The notes beneath the pieces were generated by a model, which did no database searches, was not told where the DNA came from, and was given only the letters and a program-made list of their open reading frames with translations. This document shows, one piece after another, positions 50,660 through 58,727 of a DNA stretch of 64,000 bases. Position 1 is the first letter of the stretch. The number at the start of each line of letters is the position of its first letter. The position numbers and the translations under genes were made by a program. The stretch is taken from NCBI RefSeq assembly GCF_023284045.1, contig NZ_JAKIKQ010000002.1, forward strand, positions 496,001 to 560,000, read 5' to 3'. The stretch comes from Shewanella kaireitica (lineage in GTDB: Bacteria; Pseudomonadota; Gammaproteobacteria; Enterobacterales; Shewanellaceae).

Positions 50660-50693
50660 AAGTGCCAATCGATAATCGATGGGCACTTTTTCT
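50660..50693 (+). terminator. Terminator of the two-component operon
   Basis: AAGTGCC (50660-50666) pairs with GGCACTT (50682-50688) around an inner ATCGATAATCGAT palindrome, followed by TTTTC. It lies just before the convergent lipoprotein gene and may serve both. Confidence 0.72.
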
Positions 50694-50699
50694 ATTGAC

Positions 50700-51524
50700 C
50701 TAGCTTTGACGGGTAAAGCGGTATGACTGGATTTGCACCTCTTTACCATCAACCACCGCGTAGCTGTCGACCAAAAATACATCTTGCCCTGCAAACCTAA
50801 GCTCTAGACGCATTTGGCTACGCTCATTTCCAGAAAAGGTTTGTCCGTTTGCACCGACTGGGTAGTAATTATAACGTTGCAGCTGCGGTTGGAACTCTCC
50901 CGAAAAGCTAAGCTTACTGTTGCCATTAAAATCCGTTTGCAATTGATAGCCCTGCGCTGGCGTATATGACAGTTCAACCTGCCCATTTAGGTCTTGGTTT
51001 ACGCCTGACACCTTTAAGTTCTCTACCGATAACGTGGCCGCAGTCGTTTTACTCAATCCACCTTGAGCAACACCAGTCGCTTCTACGCGCTCGCCTTTGC
51101 TATCCAATGCCCAGATATTCACCTGCCATTGTCCGCTAAAAGTGTCTAAGCGATCCCAGTTCTGCGCAGCGGTTGCAGGCGCAGCTGCTCCGCCCACTTG
51201 TGCTCCAGACAAACCGTTTATATTAATGTTCTTGCTAGCATTCTCGTTGCGGTGATCTTCTCTATCATTGGCGTAATCTGCACTCGCACCGGCAACACCA
51301 CCCGCCGCAGCGCCAACTGCTGCTCCTTTTAATGCAAGGCTAGCATCCCCTGCAACTGCGCCCATAGCGAGTCCTAAAATGGCGCCACCTGCTGCGCCAG
51401 TTTTAAGGCCACGATTACTGTCACGTCCATCATCATCTATGCCTTCGCTGCTTGCACAAGCTGTTAGCATGCTCAGGCATAACGTGGTTAGAATTACTTT
51501 TGAATACTTGTTTACTGTGCTCAT
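50700..51524 (-). CDS. Glycine-zipper lipoprotein
   Basis: 274 residues if started at the ATG at 51524, which gives a normal lipoprotein signal (M-S-T-V-N-K-Y-S-K ... L-T-A-C). A frame 33 codons longer starts at 51623 with a better placed GAGG site, so an N-terminal extension is possible. After the Cys, Gly/Ala zipper helices (about 35-75) may span a membrane, followed by a mixed Ser/Asn linker and a C-terminal beta-rich domain (about 125-274). Function unknown. Confidence 0.75.
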   Translation of the reverse strand: MSTVNKYSKVILTTLCLSMLTACASSEGIDDDGRDSNRGLKTGAAGGAILGLAMGAVAGDASLALKGAAVGAAAGGVAGASADYANDREDHRNENASKNININGLSGAQVGGAAAPATAAQNWDRLDTFSGQWQVNIWALDSKGERVEATGVAQGGLSKTTAATLSVENLKVSGVNQDLNGQVELSYTPAQGYQLQTDFNGNSKLSFSGEFQPQLQRYNYYPVGANGQTFSGNERSQMRLELRFAGQDVFLVDSYAVVDGKEVQIQSYRFTRQS

Positions 51525-51825
51525 AGTGCTAGACGCTCCGTTGATAAAGGTTTTGTTAGTCGCAGTAGTTGAAGACACTAACAGTGCAGATTGCGTATTT
51601 GAGAAAATAGTGTTGTTAGACATAAATTTAACCTCATAAGAATATGTGTCCCCCTATTCCAAAAATGCTGCTAACTTAAGGGGAAGTGGTAACGTATTGG
51701 TGACTATTAAACCAGTAATCAAAAAGCGGCATTAGGGCATGGCGATGAAAAAAAAATATCCGAATGCCTAGTTGAGATCAGATTGTTCGGTATTGGTATT
51801 TATCGAGAAAGACAAAGGGGTCAGC

Positions 51826-52776
51826 ATGAAATCAGACAAATTTGCAGGCATTGCAGATTACATTACCCAGCGACGTGCTCAGAAAGCCTTGTCTCAAGAA
51901 GCATTAGCCTATGATTTGATTGATTATCATGAACTGTTTGCCGATCTAGACTCTTTAACAATCAGTCGCTGGGAGCGAGCAAAGGTCAGTCCTAATTTGC
52001 GTAGACAGGTTGCGCTTATGGAGTACTTTGGCGACAAACCTCATACACTATTATGTGATCCCGCCTTTGAGCTCAAACAGTTACCCTCGCTCGACGCATT
52101 CAACAAAATGTTAGATCAACAGTTCAAGTACAACCATGTGATGGGAGCTCACCCCTATATTTCACCCGAAAACGTTAGCTTCGACAAACTGTGTAAGCGC
52201 GCCGATGAGGCACCACAAATGTATGGCTGGATAGCCAACTATCACACTAATCTCAGTCATAGTCGAGAGCAATGGAGTCAAGACTTCATTAAATCATTAG
52301 CTGATGTCGACTCAACCGAGGTCTCTTTTTATCTGGTTAATGGATTGCTCGCAGGCCACATTTTTATGGTCAAAGTCAGCCAAGAGACTTTTGATCAACT
52401 GCTTTTCGGTAAACTCCAAGACAATGAGCTAACAGCTGCACACCTCATTACCGGTGAACAACCTGGTTGCCTATACATGCTAAGTACCTATCTTGGCGGA
52501 GCCCATGTTTCAGAAGACTTCGTCGCACAACTATTATTTACCTTGGTTGAAGATCCACAGAACACCTCTTTTGGTTATAAAGCGCGCTCAGACATTGGCA
52601 TTAAGCTAATGGATTTTCTCGGTGGAGTAGTGGTCCATACAGGTGAAGCATTAACAGAACGCTTAGACGGTGCAAAATACCAAGGCAAGCGTCGCAGCTA
52701 TGTTTCTTTCAATCTGCAACGCCAGGTGCTAATAGCCAGCCCACTATTCCTTAATCTCATTCGTAACAGCAAATAA
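51826..52776 (+). CDS. XRE-type helix-turn-helix regulator with unknown C-terminal domain
   Basis: 316 residues from ATG at 51826 (GGGG site). Residues 8-60 form an HTH of the XRE class (I-T-Q-R-R-A-Q-K-A-L-S-Q-E-A-L-A, then L-T-I-S-R-W-E-R). Residues about 85-316 form a large mixed alpha/beta region with no family I recognise; it contains Y-M-L-S-T-Y-L-G-G and D-F-L-G-G-V-V-V and may sense a small ligand. Followed 130 bases on by a GAF protein. Confidence 0.75.
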   Translation: MKSDKFAGIADYITQRRAQKALSQEALAYDLIDYHELFADLDSLTISRWERAKVSPNLRRQVALMEYFGDKPHTLLCDPAFELKQLPSLDAFNKMLDQQFKYNHVMGAHPYISPENVSFDKLCKRADEAPQMYGWIANYHTNLSHSREQWSQDFIKSLADVDSTEVSFYLVNGLLAGHIFMVKVSQETFDQLLFGKLQDNELTAAHLITGEQPGCLYMLSTYLGGAHVSEDFVAQLLFTLVEDPQNTSFGYKARSDIGIKLMDFLGGVVVHTGEALTERLDGAKYQGKRRSYVSFNLQRQVLIASPLFLNLIRNSK

Positions 52777-52907
52777 TCAACAACAGCTAAAGCAGCCTTT
52801 TTATTACCGATTTCTGAAATCTAAGTTGATTTTGGCCAGAAACCAACTTAACTATTTATTAGGGTTGCACGGAATCGCGCCTATTATCTGCAAAAAGGAA
52901 TATAGAT

Positions 52908-53480
52908 ATGATTGCTCTCGATACACAAGGGATCGACATTCACCACGAGATCTGTGAAAGATGGCAAGAGATGGTCAATTTGGTCTCTGAAATATCTCGT
53001 ATCCCCGCCACATTAGTTATGCGAGCCTACCCAAGAGAGATAGAAGTATTTATTGCCAGCAACACCCCCAACAATCCCTTTAAAGCGAGAGATCGAGAGC
53101 GCTTAGGTATTGGCTTATATTGCGAAGCGGTAATAACAGGTAAGAAAGAGCTAGTTGTTAACGATGCTACTCAAGATCCTAATTGGGATAAAAACCCAGA
53201 TATTAAGCTCGGTTTAATTGCTTACTTAGGCTTACCGATCTGTTGGCCCAACGGCGACATATTTGGCACCATCTGTATGTTAGACTCACAACCCACTCAG
53301 TTTGATAACCCGACGAAACAACTGCTCACTCGGTTTAAGTCAAATATCGAAGCCGATCTTAAACATGCTTATCAACAAGCACTGTTAGCTGAAAAAAGTG
53401 GCCGCTTAAGTAAAAATTTGCAAAATGATAACCACAATTCTGAAACCGTGAGCCCAATAGAACATCGACGCTCTGTTTAA
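52908..53480 (+). CDS. Stand-alone GAF-domain protein
   Basis: 190 residues, almost all one GAF domain (about 15-165: G-L-Y-C-E-A-V-I-T, V-V-N-D-A-T-Q-D-P-N-W, L-G-L-P-I-C-W-P-N-G-D-I-F-G-T-I-C). Such domains usually sit in front of diguanylate cyclase or kinase domains; here there is no output domain. The C-terminal 25 residues are polar. RBS AAAGGAA. Ends 10 bases from the convergent hydrolase gene. Confidence 0.85.
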   Translation: MIALDTQGIDIHHEICERWQEMVNLVSEISRIPATLVMRAYPREIEVFIASNTPNNPFKARDRERLGIGLYCEAVITGKKELVVNDATQDPNWDKNPDIKLGLIAYLGLPICWPNGDIFGTICMLDSQPTQFDNPTKQLLTRFKSNIEADLKHAYQQALLAEKSGRLSKNLQNDNHNSETVSPIEHRRSV

Positions 53481-53490
53481 GCAAACAATG

Positions 53491-54066
53491 TCAGCGTAGC
53501 AAATTACCATTGATTTCATTAACGATTTTACGACTAAAAATCACGCTAAGGTGCAGCACAATCCAAAATGACTTATTCTCTGCCACCGCCCAAACGGAAC
53601 TGACGCTAGGCACAATAGTGAGATCTATCGGGGTGCGATAGGAATACAACACAACACCTTCAAGGTTGCTTACAGTAGCATTGAGTTTACCTAGCAATTC
53701 ACTTTTAGGTCGCAGCTGCCTAACCCCTTTAGACGGATATGGCAGGTAAGCCCAAATACTACCTGCGTGAGGCGTTGATAAGCTAAAGAACTGACTCACT
53801 CTGCTCGCCCCGCCCAATAATTGTAAATAGTAGCGACCAACTATGCCGCCCATACTAAAACCAATCAGTACCAACTCCCCGCTCGCCCCAAACTGCTTGT
53901 TTATCTGCAGCTTTAAGTTTTCGGCCGCATGCTCAATTCCTAAGCGCCCATCAAATGGCCCGATGGTGGGAGAAAAACATTCATGACCCGCTTTAGTAAG
54001 TTGATGCTGCATCCAGCGCATCACATGCCCAGTATTAAAAATGCCATGCACTAATACTATCTTCAC
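53491..54066 (-). CDS. Alpha/beta-hydrolase, lipase-like
   Basis: 191 residues from GTG at 54066 with a strong AAAGGAG. Oxyanion-region V-L-V-H-G-I-F-N-T-G at the start and nucleophile elbow G-F-S-M-G-G. It resembles small cytoplasmic PGAP1/lipase-like hydrolases. The catalytic Asp and His are not certain: T-P-H-A-G-S is a conserved follow-up motif of this subfamily. Substrate unknown. Confidence 0.8.
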   Translation of the reverse strand: MKIVLVHGIFNTGHVMRWMQHQLTKAGHECFSPTIGPFDGRLGIEHAAENLKLQINKQFGASGELVLIGFSMGGIVGRYYLQLLGGASRVSQFFSLSTPHAGSIWAYLPYPSKGVRQLRPKSELLGKLNATVSNLEGVVLYSYRTPIDLTIVPSVSSVWAVAENKSFWIVLHLSVIFSRKIVNEINGNLLR

Positions 54067-54234
54067 AAAAAACTCCTTTTAGGGTTGTCTCCACTTATAC
54101 TCTAGCAGCAAAAACACACAATATACTTTGGCAAAAACACTAAGGCGTTGCAAAACCTGTAATACATAAGCCTCAGCGATATTTATTACATTAATTTTGC
54201 TACTATTAACTCGTCCCATCTGCCTATATTTCAA

Positions 54235-55287
54235 ATGAGCCCAGTATTTATGTCGACAAGCCAATCGAACCCCACCTCTTTGTCTGTATCACAAGCTTTG
54301 ACTGCAGCAATTAGCAATCGAACTGAATTTTTCGCCGCAGCACAGCAAAATGACACCGATTGTTATCGCATTTTTCACGGCACTGTCGAAGGTGTTAACG
54401 GCCTCAACATCGATCGTTACGGCGACGCTTGGTTGATCCAAAGCTTTCATCAAGCATTGACCGAGGACGAGCTAGCTCAAGTCTCTGAGCTACTCATTCA
54501 ACAAGCGCAACTACCGATTATTTATAACGATCGCTCTAACAAAAACTCTCGCGTACTTAACCGCTTGAGCGACGAGAGTGAAGCCTTTGCAACTAGCGCG
54601 CAAGTAATGCACGAAAATGGTATTTTGTTTAGCAGTAAACTGCGGCATGAAGGCCAAGATCCCCTGCTGTTTTTGGATATGCGAGTTGGCCGCGAGTACG
54701 TAAAAGCGCACAGTGAAGGTCGCAGCGTACTGAATCTGTTCTCTTATACCTGTGGTATTGGTACTGCAGCAGCGGTAGGCGGTGCATCTCGAGTGGTAAA
54801 TATCGACTTTTCCTCATTTGCACTGGCTGCAGGTAAGAAAAATGCCAAGCTCAACCATGTTGAAGAGGTATGTGAGTTTGTGCAAAGCGATGCCTTCCCA
54901 GCACTTAGGCAACTGGCAGGGTTAAAAGTGGGAGGGCGCAGAAATCAAAAGCTGCCCGCCTACCCAAAACTGGCTGCCACCCAGTTTGATTTAGTCTTTT
55001 TAGATCCACCAAGATACGCCAAAAGCCCATTTGGTATCGTCGATCTGATTAATGACTACCAGAGCTTGTTTAAGCCGGCACTGCTCACCACCAAAGCCAA
55101 AGGCACAATAGTGTGTTGTAACAATGTCGCTAAAGTGGATCGCCAAGCTTGGTTTGACAGTTTAGTTCGCTGCGTCGAAAAACAAGGTCGCCAAGTCACC
55201 AAGCATACATGGCTTGATTGCCATGAAGACTTCCCTTCGTTTGATGGCAACCATCCACTAAAAATAGTGGCATTGACCTTAAGCTAG
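54235..55287 (+). CDS. Class I SAM-dependent methyltransferase, RlmI-like
   Basis: 350 residues (or 345 from the ATG at 54250). N-terminal N-I-D-R-Y-G-D-A-W-L is typical of the RlmI/YccW N-domain; the catalytic domain has SAM motif V-L-N-L-F-S-Y-T-C-G-I-G-T and D-L-V-F-L-D-P-P-R-Y-A-K. RlmI methylates C1962 of 23S rRNA; this protein lacks a clear PUA domain, so the substrate may be a different nucleic acid. Confidence 0.83.
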   Translation: MSPVFMSTSQSNPTSLSVSQALTAAISNRTEFFAAAQQNDTDCYRIFHGTVEGVNGLNIDRYGDAWLIQSFHQALTEDELAQVSELLIQQAQLPIIYNDRSNKNSRVLNRLSDESEAFATSAQVMHENGILFSSKLRHEGQDPLLFLDMRVGREYVKAHSEGRSVLNLFSYTCGIGTAAAVGGASRVVNIDFSSFALAAGKKNAKLNHVEEVCEFVQSDAFPALRQLAGLKVGGRRNQKLPAYPKLAATQFDLVFLDPPRYAKSPFGIVDLINDYQSLFKPALLTTKAKGTIVCCNNVAKVDRQAWFDSLVRCVEKQGRQVTKHTWLDCHEDFPSFDGNHPLKIVALTLS

Positions 55288-55311
55288 CCACTAACATAAG
55301 CGTCTACAACA

Positions 55312-55345
55312 GCAATAAATGGCAATAAAACCTGCCATTTATTGC
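55312..55345 (+). terminator. Hairpin behind the methyltransferase gene
   Basis: A perfect 13-bp stem GCAATAAATGGCA/TGCCATTTATTGC (55312-55324 with 55333-55345), 24 bases beyond the stop codon. No long T tract. Confidence 0.65.
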
Positions 55346-55359
55346 CACTTTATAATATA

Positions 55360-55612
55360 TAGTGCTAAAAATAGATAAACCATAACAATCAAACATGTTT
55401 TTCTTCGCAATACCGTCCTCAAACAACTAACTTCAACAAGCCTTAAAAAACAACTCCTCCCACCCCAAAAAAATAGAAAACAAAAGCAATTAAACCCCAT
55501 TAAAACAACAAACTAACCAACCCAAATAAGCTTTAGCAATGACAAACCAACAATGTTCAAAAAATAATCTTTACTTTATCAAAAAAAGGCCTAAAATCCG
55601 CTTCCCAATATT
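55360..55612. other. G-poor intergenic stretch
   Basis: No coding frame. The plus strand is strikingly poor in G and rich in C and A; bases 55441-55500 contain 19 C and only 2 G. Such C-rich, G-poor, unstructured RNA downstream of a gene resembles Rho-loading (rut) sites. Confidence 0.4.
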
Positions 55613-55616
55613 TAGG

Positions 55617-55816
55617 GGCTGTTGATCTTTCACGGTTATTTTTGCCGCAGTTTATTGGCTATTTTGACAAGGCGGAGGCTATGCCGTTTAGTTATTCTCC
55701 ACAAATAGTCTACAACACAGTAAAAATAGCCAAGAAACGCGGCCCTTTGGGTTCGATTCAATGCTTCTACTACGGTAAAGAACCGAACAAAAACTAAGCT
55801 CGAAAGTTCAACAGCC
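55617..55816 (+). repeat. 200-bp inverted-repeat element at the left of the oxidase cassette
   Basis: Terminal repeats GGCTGTTGATCTTTC (55617-55631) and GAAAGTTCAACAGCC (55802-55816) match at 14 of 15 positions when inverted. The right part (CCCTTTGGGTTCGATTCAATGCTTCTA and on to CAAAAACTAAGCTCGAAAG) recurs at 62049-62215, on the other side of the MFS-oxidase genes. No coding capacity; a MITE-like element. Confidence 0.75.
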
Positions 55817-55860
55817 TCTAACACCAAACATGCAAAAGCATATACATTCAGGAGTACAAG

Positions 55861-57030
55861 GTGGATAAATCTGCCTTTTTAACTGCAAAAAACAGCACCT
55901 TCACCCCAGTGACAGGGTTAGCTTTTTTCGCAATAGCTTCCGGCTTCCTCATGAGCCTTATCCCCTTGTCCTTAACATCGTTTAATATGGACAATTCGCT
56001 TACAGCTTGGCTAGCCAGTATCTTCTACTTAGGCATACTAGTAGGTACTTTGGGTGTACAGTCTGTTATCACTAACAGCGGCCATCGCTTGGCACTTATC
56101 TTATTTCTATCTTTGTTGATAGCAACCATATTGTTGATGCTCATGCTTCCCGTTGCGTGGGTATGGTTAGCAGCGCGATTCATTGCAGGCATAGCAGTTG
56201 CGGGAGTATTTGTCGTGGTGGAGTCTTGGCTACTCATGGCCGACAGTGCTAAACAAAGAGCCAAGCGATTAGGTTTATATATGATGTCTCTTTATGGCGG
56301 CAGCGCCTTGGGACAGCTTGCAATTGGTTCTATTGGCATTAACGGCTTAACCCCATTCTTTTGTGTCATCGGGCTTTTGCTCATTGCCGTACTGCCGCCA
56401 CTGCTGGTTAAAACAGGACAACCTTTACAGTTGCAGCATCAAAAAATAGGGCTGAAAGAAGCACGCAGAATAAGCACTCCAGCCATCATAGGTTGTTTAG
56501 TGTCTGGTATGTTACTCGGGCCTATATATGGTTTGATGCCAAGCTACATTAATACCCAACTTGCCAGTACCGATAAAACAGCATTTCTAATGGCTGTGAT
56601 TATTATCGGCGGTATGCTCATTCAGCCTTTGGTGAGCTTTTTATCGGTAAGAGTCAGTAAAAGCTTACTGATGGCACTGTTTTGCTTACTTGGAACCATA
56701 GGTATTGTGGGAGTATTAGACGGCAAATCAATACTGATAATCAGCATGAGCTATTTTATTCTAGGCGCCAGTTGCTTTGCCCTATACCCCATAGCAATCA
56801 CGCTAGCTTGCGAAACGATAGGGGTAGAAAAGATAGTCGCGGCCACAGAGTTAATGCTGCTTAGTTATAGCGTCGGCTCCGTATTTGGACCTGTAATTGC
56901 TGAGCACAGTAACCGCTCAGCCCATTCATTGATTTTGTATTTGGGCTTTGTACTGACGACAACTTCTATCTATATGCTGTTAAAAAGTTTGCACAAAACC
57001 CATAGCGGCCAAACGCCTGCCATAGGTTAA
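55861..57030 (+). CDS. MFS transporter, YcaD-like
   Basis: 389 residues starting with GTG (AGGAG site upstream) and twelve predicted membrane helices. The loop after helix 2 and the helix 4/5 region (A-R-F-I-A-G-I-A-V-A-G-V-F-V-V-V-E-S-W-L) match the YcaD/UPF0226 branch of the major facilitator superfamily. Substrate unknown. It is the first gene of the region bracketed by related repeats and could move a substrate or product of the neighbouring oxidase genes, although its own terminator suggests separate transcription. Confidence 0.88.
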   Translation: MDKSAFLTAKNSTFTPVTGLAFFAIASGFLMSLIPLSLTSFNMDNSLTAWLASIFYLGILVGTLGVQSVITNSGHRLALILFLSLLIATILLMLMLPVAWVWLAARFIAGIAVAGVFVVVESWLLMADSAKQRAKRLGLYMMSLYGGSALGQLAIGSIGINGLTPFFCVIGLLLIAVLPPLLVKTGQPLQLQHQKIGLKEARRISTPAIIGCLVSGMLLGPIYGLMPSYINTQLASTDKTAFLMAVIIIGGMLIQPLVSFLSVRVSKSLLMALFCLLGTIGIVGVLDGKSILIISMSYFILGASCFALYPIAITLACETIGVEKIVAATELMLLSYSVGSVFGPVIAEHSNRSAHSLILYLGFVLTTTSIYMLLKSLHKTHSGQTPAIG

Positions 57031-57050
57031 GTAGCGAATACCCCAACATT

Positions 57051-57080
57051 GATAAGAGTATTCAAAAAAATACTCTTATC
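57051..57080 (+). terminator. Terminator of the MFS gene
   Basis: A perfect 12-bp stem GATAAGAGTATT/AATACTCTTATC (57051-57062 with 57069-57080), followed by GATTTTAA. Confidence 0.78.
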
Positions 57081-57322
57081 GATTTTAACTCCCTATTGAA
57101 GTCATTCCCCCAATCGAAGATAGCTAAAACCACTTTGCGATTCCGCCATTATCCTTAGCGGCAATGCGAAATTCAAAATAAAAACTCACCATTAGTAAGC
57201 ACTTAACTAAAAAGAAGATTACCGAAAGGTTAGCCGTTGCGATCTAACCTAGTCTCTGTACCGAGTGTAAATGAGCAATCCAGTTAACAACGGATGTTAA
57301 TTGACGACAAGGAGTCACTGTC
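57081..57322. other. Upstream region of the oxidase cassette
   Basis: No frame. This should contain the promoter of the small ORF and oxidase genes; I see no clear -35/-10 pair. Confidence 0.35.
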
Positions 57323-57496
57323 ATGCAAGTAAAGCAAACACATCTACAGCAAATAACGTCTAAGCATTACTTAAAAAAACAACTCGTGATCTTTATTTCA
57401 GCAGCAATAGCTATGGCCAGTGCATATGCTGCAACGGCTGAGGTAACAGCCAAACACCACGATAAAGTTGGCCAAGTAGATATTGCCGCTGAGTAA
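57323..57496 (+). CDS. 57-residue secreted-peptide ORF in front of the oxidase genes
   Basis: ATG at 57323 with AAGGAG eight bases upstream. The product has a basic N-region, a hydrophobic stretch (L-V-I-F-I-S-A-A-I-A-M-A-S) and a signal-peptidase site A-Y-A just before A-T-A-E-V. The mature peptide would be only about 21 residues (ending V-G-Q-V-D-I-A-A-E), with a His-His and no Cys. It is on the same strand, 80 bases before the ferritin-like gene. I recognise no family. Confidence 0.6.
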   Translation: MQVKQTHLQQITSKHYLKKQLVIFISAAIAMASAYAATAEVTAKHHDKVGQVDIAAE

Positions 57497-57576
57497 AAAA
57501 CTGCACGTAGACACTCAACAACCCTTTAGCAATGGGGTAAACCACCTAATTTATGCAGCGCACCAAAAGGAAATAC

Positions 57577-58725
57577 ATGATGAGTATTAAACAATTTCTC
57601 GGGATGAGAACGCAGCAAGAACTGCTAACCAGCCACGACATCGTGCATCCCAAAAGGATTATGAATAAAAACCTGTGGACCATTGAGGCTCTGCGGGAGC
57701 ATTTACAATGGGCCGTCGACGTCGAACTCTATACCATTCCATTTTATATGTCGGCAATGTACTCCGTCATCGACCAAGCATCTGAAGCAAGGCGACTCGT
57801 GCGTTCAGTGGTCAATCAAGAGATGCTGCATATGCAGTGTGCAGCCAATATCGCTAACGCCTACGGTGTTGATCTGCACATTACCGCCCCCCACTATGGC
57901 AAAGAGGTTCCACACCTAGACTTTACCGAAAACCCCAACCAACCCACAAAAGTCTTCAGCCCTTACAGCACTCAAATAGGCCCGATGGATGTCGAGCGCA
58001 TCAACACCATGTGCATCATCGAATGCCCCGGTGAGCTAAGCCCGGCGACATTAAACCCTAAAAGCGATGAATACGCCTCTATAGGGGAGATCTATAACGC
58101 TATTAGAGTTGGCGCCGCGATACTCAAAGATTGTATCAGCGCCAATGTTAACCAAGTGGCTCATTTCCAGTCGACCTACCCACAAGTTAGCTCGCTAACA
58201 GTAAGCAAAGACGGCTGCGAAGGACTCACGCAAGTGAATGGGTTAATCGATTTAATTGTCGACCAAGGCGAAGGCGCAGCTTGGCCCGATGAGAAAATCA
58301 ATCGAGACGTCCCCATTGAGCAACGTTTTGAAGATTACCAACAAGAGCAGCTATCACCTGAGTATCAAAACCATGTCGACGATATTCAGCCCTATTGGGA
58401 TCACTTCCAAAAGTTTACTTACCTGCGTAAACAAACACTGCCAGAGACCTTTCCGTTAAACTTTGGCAGCCCTAGAGGACTTCAAAACCAGCAGATCCTC
58501 GTTAGCCATTTTGGTCATTTCCTACAGCTAATGAATATTGTGTTTAACCCTATTTATCAACAACAGTTGGCCAAAGAGAATGGCATCAGTGTCGAGCAGG
58601 TACAGCATGAGGCTGGCGCCGAGTTTGGCACCACCATGTATAAAGTCGGCGCAGCAATAGCCGCCTGCTGGGAAAACGGAGTCGTCCCTGTATTCTCTAC
58701 TTCACAAAGCCAAACGGAGCAATAA
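57577..58725 (+). CDS. VioB-type ferritin-like protein (iminophenyl-pyruvate dimer synthase domain)
   Basis: 382 residues from ATG at 57577 (AAAGGA site). Residues 30-240 match the ferritin-like domain found in VioB/RebD/StaD: a helix with E50 (V-D-V-E-L-Y-T-I-P-F-Y), the E-x-x-H pair E82/H85 (N-Q-E-M-L-H-M-Q) and a later I-I-E-C-P-G-E segment, a probable di-metal or haem-free oxidative site. VioB couples two imines in bisindole synthesis but is much larger; this is the isolated domain. Two bases before the oxidase gene, so tightly co-transcribed. Actual reaction unknown. Confidence 0.85.
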   Translation: MMSIKQFLGMRTQQELLTSHDIVHPKRIMNKNLWTIEALREHLQWAVDVELYTIPFYMSAMYSVIDQASEARRLVRSVVNQEMLHMQCAANIANAYGVDLHITAPHYGKEVPHLDFTENPNQPTKVFSPYSTQIGPMDVERINTMCIIECPGELSPATLNPKSDEYASIGEIYNAIRVGAAILKDCISANVNQVAHFQSTYPQVSSLTVSKDGCEGLTQVNGLIDLIVDQGEGAAWPDEKINRDVPIEQRFEDYQQEQLSPEYQNHVDDIQPYWDHFQKFTYLRKQTLPETFPLNFGSPRGLQNQQILVSHFGHFLQLMNIVFNPIYQQQLAKENGISVEQVQHEAGAEFGTTMYKVGAAIAACWENGVVPVFSTSQSQTEQ

Positions 58726-58727
58726 TC

